Shown piece after piece: positions 10,411 through 21,045 of a DNA stretch of 64,000 bases. A program made the position numbers and the translations under genes. Each line of letters starts with the position of its first letter. Position 1 is the stretch's first letter. Under the pieces are notes generated by a model that was not told the DNA's origin, made no database searches, and saw only the letters and a program-made list of their open reading frames with translations. This stretch comes from Capsicum annuum. Taxonomy: Eukaryota; Streptophyta; Magnoliopsida; Solanales; Solanaceae. The DNA lies in the NCBI RefSeq assembly GCF_002878395.1, contig NC_061121.1:133967319-134031318 (forward strand). The letters are read 5' to 3'.

Positions 10411-12864
10411 CCACCACACACTTAAACCTTTCTTCATCCTCGAATGACATATCCATTTATGCATATTACACAAGTCTTAGCACCCACAAAGGAAAACAAG
10501 ATGCTCAAATAGGCTCACACAATAATTATGAACAAGAAGTAGATTCATGAATCATTACTAGAGACAACCTACCATCAAGAATAGACTCATTAAGTTGGAA
10601 AATGCATGCATGTCATTTAAGTTAATAAATCATATAAATTGCACAACATTCACCAACCATGTGCCCTCACAACAAGAAAGTTACCCATAATTACTCACAA
10701 TCATTCAATTTCTAACAAAATGGGTACATGAATCAAGTTACGCTCACTCTCACAAAGAATTATCAAATTACAACTAATGACCATATGCTTGCCCTTAGTG
10801 TAATGCTCCACTAATATGAAAATGCTAAGATTGGGATCAAATAGTTCTTTTACGGGTTGTAATACAGGCTAAGGGATGGGTAGGAACTATTTTGGCCAAA
10901 AATAGTGACTATCTTCCCTAAGTGCTTTAAGACACTACATTATGCAATTAAGAACAATCTCTAACAACCAATTTCCATTTCTGCTATCTTCACAGATTTG
11001 CTTTTCACCCTAACTCGTTAAGCTCAATTAATAACACTATGGCAGAAGTATGCAACCCTTTCAAATATATATATATATATATCACCCATTTCACGTTATG
11101 CACCCCTATGATAGCCACCCTCAACTTAAGCGATTTGCCTTAGTTGAGGTGCACAATGTCCAAGAAGGACCAGGTCCAAAACAGGTTCATTGTAACATGT
11201 CCGAGATAAAATTTGGAACTTTTTCAATAATTTTTGCTACTCCCAAACACATCAATTTCACACGCCAATAACTAGACTTTGGGGCATTAATTTAACCTTT
11301 TTTCTCTTATTATCAAACTCCTAACTCAAATTGATTTTACATTAAACCGCTTAGGGTCTTTTAGATCAAATTATGGTCTATTAAAGAATGGATTGGGCTA
11401 CAAATAAGGCTAACAAAGAACAAGCTAAAGGCTCAACAGGGCTAGCTAAGATAATGTACAAAGGTAGGTCAAAAGGAGGTATCAACAATGACTGTCAAAG
11501 AAATGCCTAAATCATCTCCTAAATACACTATCTTTGTTTCGGTTTATACACACACTAGGCAAGTTCTAGCATCAGTTGCAACAAGAAATCCACAATAGTC
11601 TTACACACTCATGGCACATGGTCAACTCAGTTAGGAGCATTATAGATTCTCGACCTAAAATCAAATAAATTCAAATAAAGCCAACAATCACAACAAGAGT
11701 GACAACTGGAGCCTAGGTGTTTAAAACGTATTGATCCATCGAATACTTATGCTATAATGTCGTGTGATCCACACGAACATTTACATGCTACAAATGACTA
11801 ATTTTCTCTTAAGACGATCGTCATCCATCCATCATCGAGAAAAACACCTAAATATGACTAAATCTAACAAACATCTAACAAGAAACAAAATAAAATAAAT
11901 AAATAATCCTATCACATAAGTATATTAAGGAGAAGGTACTAATTTCTTACAAAATAACTAGCAAAGTAACAAGCCACCCCACACTTAATCTAGGAACTAT
12001 CCCCAGTGCAAATAACAAGCTAAAGAACCTAGCTAGTAGTATTCTTCATCCACCTTAGGAGTCATGCCACCTGCATAGAGATCATTATTGGAGCCATTTT
12101 TCCTATATTTATCACATTACCCATGTCAACCACACATAATGAAACTAACTATAATCAAGATAAAGGCAGTGAAGTCACCATCCCACACTTAATTTATTAG
12201 TATAAACCAATTAAGTGTTATTATCGGGTACTCAGACTTTGTGGACATACACTTTGATATAGTGCACTAACATTAGTCGCAATACAATTCACTCACTTCA
12301 ATTTTCCCAATTCTATTTAAATGAAGAACTTTTTGAGAAAAATTATGCCCTACAACTTCAACCATATAAAGATATACTGAACGCCATCACTTTCACATGA
12401 TTTTCTCAATTTTATGTTCAACACAATAAGATAGAAACTAATGGTTACGCAACTACCATGTTGTTTATGAACAATTCACTCACATGTACAAGCTCAAGTA
12501 CTACAACAATGGTGCTTATCTTCCCAAGATGCTCAAAATCCTTCTTTGACATAGACATGGCAAGAATTTAATTCATAATCCTCAAGAAATCAATTAACTA
12601 TATCAAAAGGTCACAAAAACTAAGGGTTAAAAAAGTAAAACTTACCTTGAAGATGAAAGATTAAGGAATGAAGGACGAAATTCTTGAGATTATTAAACAA
12701 AGAGTAATCTTGAAGGACAACGAGAATGGTGAGGGAGAAATCTTGTATGGCTTGGGGTGAAATAAGGATGAATTTGGGCATTTAGGGTATGGAGTCTATT
12801 GAAAGAATGAAATCCGGGTCGGGTTGTCCTATGCAAAGACAGATATATATTGAACTTAGAAGGG

Positions 12865-13118
12865 TGTACTGCACATACGTTATTGCACATCATTAAGTGT
12901 GCATCACACAGCCTATCGCTCAACCAAATTAGTGAGCATGTGTGTTGGTCTAGGTGGCACATAAGTAATCGCACAACCTCAAGTGTGCATCACACAACCT
13001 ACCGCACAAGTTAAGTTAGGTTCCACATTTGTTATCGCATAAGTGAGGTAGTAGGTGTTGGCGATAGGGTAGGCACCGCATACCTGATCTTCTAAAAGTA
13101 TGTATGCACCACACAGGT
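12865..13118. repeat. Degenerate repeats in the 3' untranslated region
   Basis: The core AAGTGTGCATCACACA occurs at 12895-12910 and 12981-12996, 86 bases apart, and each is followed by a CCTAYCGC-type word. A weaker third match (TGCACCACACAGG) is near 13105. Between them lie GCACAT, TTATCGCA and TAATCGCA words. Tat/Ogre relatives often carry variable minisatellites in this region; that is established for the group, and its application here is inference. Confidence 0.55.
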
Positions 13119-13525
13119 GATTTCCTAGCTTGAGGTAGGCATCGTACAACGTAAAGTACACCCTAGATAGTAGGCTTAGCTATGTTTTAGGCAATGATCT
13201 GCCATGGCCTATGAAACTTAGGCAGCTCACACCCTATAGACATTTAAACTTGGACTCCATGCACCCCATTATCCATATGAGGCATTGAGAAAGGTTTGTA
13301 CCACAGAAATTTTAGGGTCGAATTAACATAATTTGGGTCACAACTCTAACACAAATCATGACTCGAGCCTTACACATTTGACCACTCCAACTTACCTGTC
13401 ATATTCCCGTTACTCCTAAACTTACCACCATTGACATGGCTCAATTCCAAATAAAATTTGGTACTAATCACCTCCTTAGCACTTCATGCACCTACACTTA
13501 ATCAAAACAACAAAAATAATTAGAA

Positions 13526-13643
13526 GGATGGGTTGCCTCCCACTAAGCATCATAATTTTGGTCATGGATCGACTCTTATTTTTGCATTTTTATTTAACAT
13601 AATAAAATGAAAATAAAATGATGGGTTGCCTCCCATACAGCGC
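13526..13643 (-). repeat. Paired GGGAGGCAACCC motif after the protease frame
   Basis: Two copies of ATGGGTTGCCTCCCA lie at about 13529-13543 and 13621-13635, separated by AT-rich sequence. The right copy is followed by GCGCC. The motif is near-palindromic and in this lineage typically lies just 3' of pol. Here it lies directly after the protease frame, which marks where RT and integrase should have been. Confidence 0.6.
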
Positions 13644-13683
13644 CTGATTTAACATCGCGGTATGACTTGATTATCTTGACTAC

Positions 13684-14364
13684 TCAAACTTTGTCAAAAT
13701 ACATTGATGATACCATTTGTACCTTATTTGTTGGACCAAGAAAATGCTTTATTCCAAGTCCAGCTATTTTGAAGTCACTCACATCCTTGCTTGCAAGTTC
13801 AACCAAAATAGCTATCGTCTCCACAGTAATCCTATCCTTAACTGGTATATCTCTCTCATCTTCATAGAATACATCAACAATTGAAAAGACACTCATCTCC
13901 TTTTGTTATTCCATGGATTTATGCACTTCAACACTAACCTCTTTCCCGTTGAGCCTAAATTTTAGGTCATTCAACTCCAGGTTAACTAACACCCTCCTGG
14001 TTGCTAAGAACAGCTTGCCCAAAATTATGGGTACTTTAAAGTCCTCTTCGCAATCAAGAATTACGAAGTCAGAAGGAAATATAAAATCAGCAACCTTTAT
14101 AAGTACATCATGTAGAACCCCAACTGGTCTTTTCATTGATCTATCCGCCATTACAAGTTACATATTTGTGGGTGTGGGGTCTCCTAAACATAACTTCTTA
14201 TAAATAGCTAGCGGCATCAGATTGATACTAGCTCCCAGGTCGCATAAGGCCTTAGCAAAATCCAGAGAACCAATCATACAAGGGATGGTGAATGCTCTGG
14301 GGTATTCCTTCTTCATTACCATTGACCTTGTAGAAATAGAACTACAGTGATGGATATTATCCAC
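13684..14364 (-). pseudogene. Retrotransposon aspartic protease (Athila/Tat type)
   Basis: The encoded enzyme would cleave the Gag-Pol polyprotein in the virus-like particle. One reading frame runs from 14364 to 13684, broken only by stop codons near 14158 and 13906; the three pieces are in the same frame. The catalytic motif is seen as DLGAS at 14227-14241, in the context ALCDLGASINLMP, where the usual T or S after the first D is L. Downstream pieces FVILDCEEDFKVPIILG and FLATRRVL fit the protease's second half. The frame continues about 70 residues into the linker that normally leads to RT, then ends. It is in the same frame as the last gag piece (14790-14506). The few breaks make this the best preserved coding region in the window. 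Confidence 0.85.
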
Positions 14365-14399
14365 CGATCATAGCTTACCAGTCTTTTTTTCATCATAAG

Positions 14400-16281
14400 A
14401 TCTTTCACAAACTTAGCATATCCGGGCATTTATTCTAGTACTTCAACTAAAGGCACGTTCACTATCAATTGCTTTAATATATCCATTAGTTTGTTAAACT
14501 TCCCTTCATATTCTTTCTTCTTTAATCATTGTGGAAATGGGGGGTGGCCTTGGGATTTTGGCTGGAGCAAATTTTACCTCTTTTCTTATGTCTTGCTCCA
14601 CATCACTAACATACTTTGATTTAGGTAGTTGTTTTACTTCCTCACTCTTCTTTTCGAAACCTCCCAATTCCACAAGCACCATTGAAGATTCATCAACCAT
14701 CATCCAATCTATTTCGACCACATCAGTATGAGAGGATGCTCCCATTCTTGGACTACATAACATCTTACCTCTCCTAGTGGTAATGGACATACACGATCCA
14801 TCAGTCCTTGAATTCTGAACTGTATTACTTGGTAGAGTTTTATTCTATCTTTAGTTGAATGCTGCAGATAATTAGCTCGTCTGCTGCTTCAGTTGTTTAA
14901 TAGCGATTGAGTGCAAATTTAATAGTTGACTCATGGAAGATATGTCACTCTTCATAGTAGTCACCCCAAAATTGGTCGCCTCAACTCCCTTTAATAGTTT
15001 CTCCATTATGTCCTTCTTGGACATTTTGCCTGAACTGGTGGAAGAATTATCACGGCTTCCAGGAGGTACATACAGTCCACTCCTATCATATTTATTCTTC
15101 CAATCTCCTAGATTCTTCCAACCTTGGTTTCCTTGAGCACCGATTTGAAAACCCCCTGGTTATGAAAGTAGTTAGCCTCTTACTCAGTGTTTAATTCAGA
15201 TCGCTTACAATGGGACCTCATAACTTTTACCTTTTCTATATTCCCTAATAGCAAATGTTTTGTGAGTAGATCCATCTGGGTTTTTATGTGAGCCATATCC
15301 TGATCACACTTCTTTTCTCTCCTACACTGCTCTACTGATATTACACTAGACCCAGTATTGCTTGCTACCACAGAATCTCTCGTATCCAAGATCTACTTAT
15401 CTTAGTCATTCTATCTAACATATCTACAGCCTCAGTAAAGGTGAGCTCCATAAAAGCTCCTCCTACAGCATTATCCACTATTGGCTTTATAAGTGAGTTC
15501 AAAGCTCTATAGAATATTTCCATCAAGTGTTCATCAGTCATCTTATGGTTTGGGCAGTGAGTCAACTTTTTTTTAAACCTCGCCTAAGTCTCATGCAAAG
15601 ATTTATTAGCCAATTACCTAAAGTTTCTATTCTCATCCCTCAAGTGTAACATTCTTGTCCTTTCAATTGCCTCTAGTTTATTATAGAATCAAGAGTCAGC
15701 TCATTCAACCATATAGTTGCCTCTCTAGACAGAGATAGTGGGAATAATCTAAAATGAATAGCATTTTTTCCCACACTAAGACTATCACATGACTTAGAAA
15801 TACTGATAAAATTCACCAAATATAGATTTAGATCATCACCAGGTAATCTACCAAAGATTCCTTTCAGATTCAGTAGCTGGATCATAGTACTAGTGATGTT
15901 GAATTTTGCTGCAGGAGCTAGTGGTGGTAGAATGATTGCCCCTGTAGATCCAGTTCCATCTAAATTATCCTCATCATTGTCAACATCAAATTATGTTGCT
16001 TGACGATCTAGTCTTCCTCTAAATGGATGATTTTGATTTACAGGTTCAACTACTCTCGCTGCATGTCTCCTATTTTCTGGATCAATTAAATCATCATCTC
16101 CCAGGTCCTCTTTATCTAGATTAGGTACCCAACCTGGGTTATCTGCATTCTGTTGATTTAATTGAGCATTAGCCAAAGCATCTAATCTTTCAGCTTCCTG
16201 TTGGTTAGCCATTCTTTCAATGAGATGAGGTTCAGGATTGAATGGTAATAATGGTTCTCCTGAACTTCTGGTTAATGGCAT
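14400..16281 (-). pseudogene. Retrotransposon Gag (Athila/Tat type), frameshifted
   Basis: The capsid-nucleocapsid precursor most likely starts at the ATG at 16281-16279 (MPLTRSSGEP). An upstream in-frame ATG at 16419 would read through the primer site and leader and is not credible. The first segment, 16281-15673, is one frame with a stop near 15988. It contains the capsid words LKGIFGRLPGDDLN, IHFRLFPLSL and ATIWLNELT. Frameshifts follow at about 15670, 15565 and 15380; further pieces run 15565-15365, 15389-15180 and 14790-14506. A DRSGLYVPPGSRD phrase near 15085 and SSMSQLLNLHSIAIKQL near 14930 are typical of Gag in this group. No CCHC knuckle is obvious. Confidence 0.85.
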
Positions 16282-16386
16282 AAACAACAATGAGCTTGTA
16301 ATAAATAAAAACAACAAATAAACATAAAATAAGGAAATTTGACTAACAGCCAATAAACACACATAAACACAATTGATAACCGTATT

Positions 16387-16403
16387 CCCCGGCAATGGCG
16401 CCA
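16387..16403 (-). other. Primer-binding site, Asp-tRNA type
   Basis: On the minus strand this reads TGGCGCCATTGCCGGGG, the primer site used by Athila/Tat elements and complementary to the 3' end of plant tRNA-Asp. One base (A where G is usual) departs from the form I know. It lies four bases inside the 5' LTR edge at 16408 and fixes the element's orientation. Confidence 0.85.
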
Positions 16404-16662
16404 AGTTTGATACAGCCAAATTACAACTATCTTATAAGAGTGTAAGCGGTCACTATCAAATATAGAATCCAACTAGGTTGGGGTCGAATCCCACAGGGAA
16501 TATGGTGCTAATTAAGTTGTATGCAGATTAGTTGACTTTTAATCTTTTGTTTTCGTAAAATAAAAGGGGGGATTTGATTCAGTTCACAAATTAATGGTTT
16601 AAGTTTAATAAGATGAAGTATGTGTGGTAGTGTTCAAATTCAGAGAAATAGCAAGCTAGGAT

Positions 16663-16667
16663 TATGT
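16663..16667. repeat. Target-site duplication, left copy (TATGT)
   Basis: The five bases TATGT directly precede the solo LTR start TGTAACG. The same five bases follow its end at 18178-18182, and removing the insert restores LTR continuity. Confidence 0.9.
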
Positions 16668-18177
16668 TGTAACGACCCGATTTTTTGGAATCGAAATGTC
16701 ACACGGTGCTCATAATCCCGAAGGACTAAAAGCTAACCCTCTACTAATATCTGTACCTGAGTACTGCATAATATAAATAATAAATGCGAAAACTAGCCAT
16801 AAGGTTCAAAACATCTAAAAATACTCAAAATTGAAAACTGAATACTGATACATCGATCCGAAAAGTCTCTAAATTGCCTGGACTGTAGAATTGATGGGAT
16901 ATGTCCCCAACTAACTCCATCTACTACAAATAAATAAAACTTAAAGCAATAATAAACAAAGGATCATCCTCGAATTAAGAGGACTCAGTGCTACGTCTAT
17001 TGCTGCTGACTGGGACTGAGCTGCTAAGGGTACTCTGGATCTCATGCCTCTGAACCTATGGTGTCAAATAAAACACCATACCACAAATCCGTTAGTACGA
17101 GAATGTACTGATTATGAAGATGAACACAATTTCTATACTTAATTAACATGAAAACATCACTTAGCAAGCAACTTGAAGAGGGTTTATCATGAACATCACA
17201 TGAATATCACATACTAGGGTCAAAGCTTAAAAACCTTGTAAACAAACATGAATAAAACTCAACAATGGTATGAACTCCAATTTCAACTCACATGAATCAT
17301 AAAAACTCATAAACATAAGATCTTTGAAATTTAGAAAAGGGTTCTTGAGCTTCTTGGATGAAAGGGATCCAAGAATGAACATCTGTATACCTTAGGAAAC
17401 TCTTTCTAGAAAGCTCTTGAAGAGATTCTTGATTTCTTGATTTCTCTTGATTTTTTTTTAAGAAGAAAGAAGGGTTTTGATTTTGTAGAAACCCTAGATT
17501 TTGATATTGAAGAGGAGAAATAAATTTGTGAGCCTTGATCGGGTATAAACAGGGGCTGAAAAGAGTGAGAAAAAGACCAAAAATCCCTTTTAAAAATGAG
17601 TTAAAAATACTGAAAGGGGGCTGCGACGATCGAAGCGATGGTCTGTCACTTAGTTTGATGATCCGTCAGATCGCATGTCGCACATCAGTCTGAAAAAGAA
17701 CACACTACCTCGATGCAATGGTCTCAACAATGGTCCATCGCAAACCCGACGGTCTGTCAGATCGTCCATCGCATGTTGGCCAGGATGAGGCCACACTACC
17801 TCAGCGGCGATGGTCCCAACGATGGTCCGTCGCAGTCTTGACGGTCTGTAATCCTGGCCATCACACTTGGGCCAGTCATTGCCTTGGTTGCGACAGTCTG
17901 GGAGATGGTCCATCGCAAGCTCGATGATCCATCAACGCAGCCATCTTACCTCAGTGGTTCCGGCTGCTTTCAGTAAAACGGCCATAACTTCCTCGTCCGA
18001 TGTAGGATTTTGACGAAATTGGTATTGATGGAAAGATTATTCAAGCTTAGGGAAATTCTACATGGTTCAAAATATTTCTCACTTCAGAAAGCACTCTCAA
18101 TCTTTTAGGGACGGATTTATGCTTCACTGAACACAGTCTAAGGCTCAGACTATGAGAGAATTTTGAGGGGCCTTACA
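16668..18177 (-). mobile_element. Solo LTR (1510 bp) with perfect target duplication
   Basis: The insert runs from TGTAACGACCCG to GGGGCCTTACA. It is flanked on both sides by TATGT and interrupts an otherwise continuous LTR. No internal region or second LTR is present, so it is a solo LTR left by recombination. The orientation is inferred as minus: on that strand it begins TGTAAGGCCCC and ends CGGGTCGTTACA like other families here, with its CG-word cluster in the first third. Frames at 17650-17927 lie in that cluster and are spurious. Confidence 0.88.
17621..17940 (-). repeat. CG-rich word cluster in the solo LTR U3
   Basis: Variants of GCGATGGTC, GACGGTCTGTCAGATCG and GATGGTCCRTCGCA recur about ten times in both orientations over 320 bases. 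This is the most GC-rich part of the LTR. On the minus strand it lies 240-560 bases from the LTR start and upstream of a TTTATACCC box near 17550. Confidence 0.7.
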
Positions 18178-18182
18178 TATGT
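18178..18182. repeat. Target-site duplication, right copy (TATGT)
   Basis: TATGT follows the solo LTR end CCTTACA and matches 16663-16667 exactly, as expected for a five-base staggered cut by a gypsy integrase. Confidence 0.9.
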
Positions 18183-18481
18183 CCACCCTGTAGTTTTCAA
18201 TACTGTCTAACCATAGGCTTTACGAATTCATACATGCATCAAGCTTACAGAGAAGTGTATTGTATTTAAGAACATAATCCTAGTGTTTCTCAACCATCAA
18301 GGACTAATTCACTTTAGTTCTCTCGAATCAAATGTGTTCACAAAAACAATACGAAATCTCCAAGTAGTTAATCTTAGTAAGGCATTAACATATGAAATAG
18401 GGGTTGGAAATACTATTTTCTTGTCACTACACTCTTTTCTGAAAAACAACGTTTCTCTCGAACAAGTTGTGTTTTAAGGCA

Positions 18482-20412
18482 TTTCATTACTACACATCTT
18501 AAGCTATGACTCTTAGGTAAACAAGTTTGGTGCCAAACTCTCTTTATTAATCACTACTAGGCTCAATGAGTTATATCGTGTGGTCATGAGTTATAGGTTG
18601 TAACTCGTAACCAAACTGATCTGATGATCTAAGCTTCTTCCTAAGGTATGATTAGGACCCTATGAGTCGTAGTATGTCCTCAAGAGTCATAAGGTGACCC
18701 GCGGTCTCTTGCGATAATTTTAGTATTTTAATTAAGGGCACTTTGGACATTTCCCTCTTTTCGAATGTAAGAGCCACAACTTAAAAGCATATTAGGGAAC
18801 CTATTCACAACACTTATCAATTAAAAACATACTATTTTCTCTCTCAAATCCCTAAGTGAAGAACGCTAGGTTTTCTTGAAGAATTGGCAATTAGATCTTC
18901 CAAGGGTTGACTTATTTCTATAATTCTGGATATATCAGGCATGTGAGTCATCCCTTAAACTTGTTTTGATTAAAACGTGTATTTAAATGGTTGTTAATGT
19001 AGATTTGAATATGGGTTTTTATATGGTTGAGGGTTTTGGAATCAATATTATCTGAATTGAATTCCCATGATTTTACATGTATTGTTTATGTTTTGGCCAT
19101 GGTTTTTAAAATAATTGGGTGCATGGGTATGGGAATTGAAAAAGGGGTCGAGGCATTCTCACAAATTTTATGATTTTGGTTTTAAATTTGGTTTGATAAA
19201 TTGTGTTCCCTCAACCCATATGTAATTAGCTTCAAATATAATTTGTCATATGGTATGACTTACTAACCTATATTATTGCATTGGATAAATGGTTAAATGG
19301 ATAAATGATGGTTTTGGAAGCCTTGATGTCCATGTTTTGATAACAAAGAAGGGGTTGAGGCATTCCCCAAATTTGATTTAATGAACAAAAGAGGTTGTGG
19401 CATTCCCTCACATTTATTTAATAAGCAAAGGGGTTTGAGGCATTTCCCCAACCTAATGCAATTGTGATGCATAATTATAAGTTTTCAACTGTAAAGGTAT
19501 GACGATACCTATGGTTTGCCTTGATGAATATATCCTTGGTTAAATGGAATGGTTATGTGAAACTTGTTTTAATATGGGCTTAAAGGGAGTTATGTAGCTA
19601 AGCCATGAAGGTAGAGGTCCCAAAGGACCGACACTGAAAACTCGCATTTTCCAGTATAAGGGTTGTCTTAATAACCATGTGCATAGTTCACACTATTGAT
19701 ATTTATTTGTATCGTATATTGACGTGGGGTCAGGGAATTCCTTGGTCTTCCTTGATACCTCTGGTTTATTCGACTAACATGCCTTAAGCAATATTTTACA
19801 TGCATGCTAAGACTTGCTCCCTATCCTAGCATCTTATATATAAATATGTATCTATGCATGTATGTGAACATGTATATTGTGTTTGGAATGGATTTTTAAT
19901 TGACATTATTTTACAATTATTCAAAGTTACATGCTAGCGCTCAACCTGCTAATCATCCCCTGACGCTGTATTCCCACACGATCCAGGTACCAGAGACACT
20001 TCTATTTATTTTGTGCATTGATATGTGATCTTGGATTGTTCGTGAGTTAGCTTGAAGTGGTGAGCCTCCTTCTTCCAAAAGGTTGTTACTTCCTGGTATA
20101 CTTTGAGTCATAGGCTATTTCTTATGGTTTTATTTGGCTATCGTTGGGGGAATGGCCCAACTTAGATTATTTTTAGATAGTAGAGGCCTTGTGGATTACA
20201 GTGGATTTGGATGTTGTTGAAATTTAGTAATTTCTTCTCTGAGTTGCCTATCTTATTATATATTAGAAACTCGGCTTATCTTGTTATATTTTTGGAATTC
20301 ATCCGCTGCTAGTTGTATTTTGTTCTATTTGTTTAGGCAAAGGGGGTGGTCTTTTCGGTCCTTGGAAGACTTGAGATTCCTGTCATGGCCAGGCCCTACT
20401 CCAGGTTGTGAT
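18482..20412 (+). mobile_element. LTR, 5'-truncated, chromovirus-like family
   Basis: This plus-strand LTR lacks its beginning. It has ACTCGTAA/GAGTCGTAG words at about 18590-18710, a GAGGCATTCCC repeat at 19330-19450 and a terminus GGTTGTGATA at 20412, like the LTR ends elsewhere. It corresponds in reverse complement to the LTRs at 21046-22236 and 45165-47054. What follows is not a clear primer site (AAACCAAATCCAGAG), so it is either a solo LTR or cut at its end. No gene lies inside; the frame at 18283-18477 belongs to the neighbouring Athila/Tat-type LTR and is spurious. Confidence 0.75.
19330..19455 (+). repeat. Three GAGGCATTCCC-containing repeats
   Basis: The phrase GGGGTTGAGGCATTCCCC recurs with changes at about 19350, 19390 and 19434, giving a short tandem series with a period near 40 bases. 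A related phrase (GAATGCCTCGACCCC, reverse sense) is seen at about 46250 in the E3 LTR. Confidence 0.65.
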
Positions 20413-21045
20413 AAAACCAAATCCAGAGTCATCACAAACTGAATACACACATAAAAATAGGTAGACCCCCAACCAAATGACAAAAAAAAAGCCATAGAAA
20501 TAGTACCTATCATAACCGCATCATAAGCCTAAATATCAGTCTTTCCTAGAAAATCATAATAATAAGCCTAGACTTCAATCCGATCTAAATCCCTACCTAG
20601 ATACATTTCTCCCCCTACGTCGTTATTTTCTTGAGTGGATGACCTATGTTGTTACTTCTTCCTCTTCTAAAAGTTCGAACTATAGACTGAGTCTGTTGCT
20701 GCGCCTGGACATTCACCTTCCTTAAAGAAAACTCTATCGTAAAATAACAAACAAAACCACAATAATAACATCTCCTCTTGAGAGAAAGCCGACTGAAAGA
20801 TGAATATGAAGCCTCTTGGATCCTAATAACCTGTGACTAAGAAGAGGTCTTATACCCATAGTACATCCTGGCAATATTAAATTGAATAGGGTGAGTGCTA
20901 TACATAGCCCTTGGAGTAAGATCCACTAAAATTTCAACATTATGAGACTTCTTAGCACATATTATAGCTTGACTCACTTTCGAGACCTTTTCTAGCTTCT
21001 TGACAGAATCTGAAACCTCGTTGAACTCTTTCCCTATATGATTAG
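20413..21045 (-). pseudogene. Gag C-terminus and protease scrap of a chromovirus-like element
   Basis: Read on the minus strand, 21045-20837 gives FNEVSDSVKKLEKV and related words typical of the end of Gag in this group. A broken zinc knuckle follows near 20780 (CYYCG, with the following H and C lost) and a Q-rich linker near 20700. The frame at 20513-20325 holds a degraded protease active-site region (GSTYFYV, with the catalytic D lost). It is cut at both ends, by the truncated E3 LTR on the right and the plus-strand LTR end on the left. It is too small to assign to any element in the window. Confidence 0.6.

Larger units (their letters stand above)
10411..13660 (-). other. 3' untranslated region of the Athila/Tat-type element
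   Basis: About 3.2 kb lie between the protease frame and the 3' LTR, with no retroelement motif. A purine-rich stretch on the minus strand at about 10411-10430 is the likely polypurine tract. The region contains long AT-rich runs, a degenerate repeat at 12865-13118, and two copies of the motif GGTTGCCTCCCA near 13530 and 13623. On the minus strand this reads TGGGAGGCAACC, a word I associate with the segment just after pol in this lineage. Short frames here (11050-11271, 12693-12974) do not resemble any known protein. Confidence 0.65.
9221..18481 (-). mobile_element. Athila/Tat-type gypsy element, gag-protease only, 5' LTR truncated
   Basis: A minus-strand element has its 3' LTR at 9221-10410, an interior at 10411-16407, and a 5' LTR from 16408, truncated at 18481 and interrupted by a solo LTR. 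The primer site is of Asp-tRNA type, and gag and protease resemble the Athila/Tat (OTA) group. RT, RNase H and integrase are absent: past the protease the sequence goes straight to 3' untranslated sequence. It is best read as a non-autonomous derivative. The outer target duplication cannot be tested because the right end is lost. Confidence 0.8.
16408..18481 (-). mobile_element. 5' LTR of the Athila/Tat-type element, split and truncated
   Basis: Bases 16408-16667 and 18183-18481 together match 9221-9774 of the 3' LTR. A solo LTR separates them. The match stops at 18481, after the shared word GTGTTTTAAGGCAT, where a different plus-strand LTR starts. About 630 bases of this LTR are missing. Confidence 0.85.

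Noticed and set aside
13500..16403. Endogenous plant pararetrovirus
   Set aside because: LTRs, an Asp-tRNA primer site next to the LTR and an Athila/Tat-type Gag identify an LTR retrotransposon; no movement-protein or coat-protein features are seen.
17650..17927. Overlapping frames of 69-87 residues on both strands
   Set aside because: They lie in the CG-rich word cluster of a solo LTR; open frames on both strands there follow from base composition, and neither resembles a protein family.
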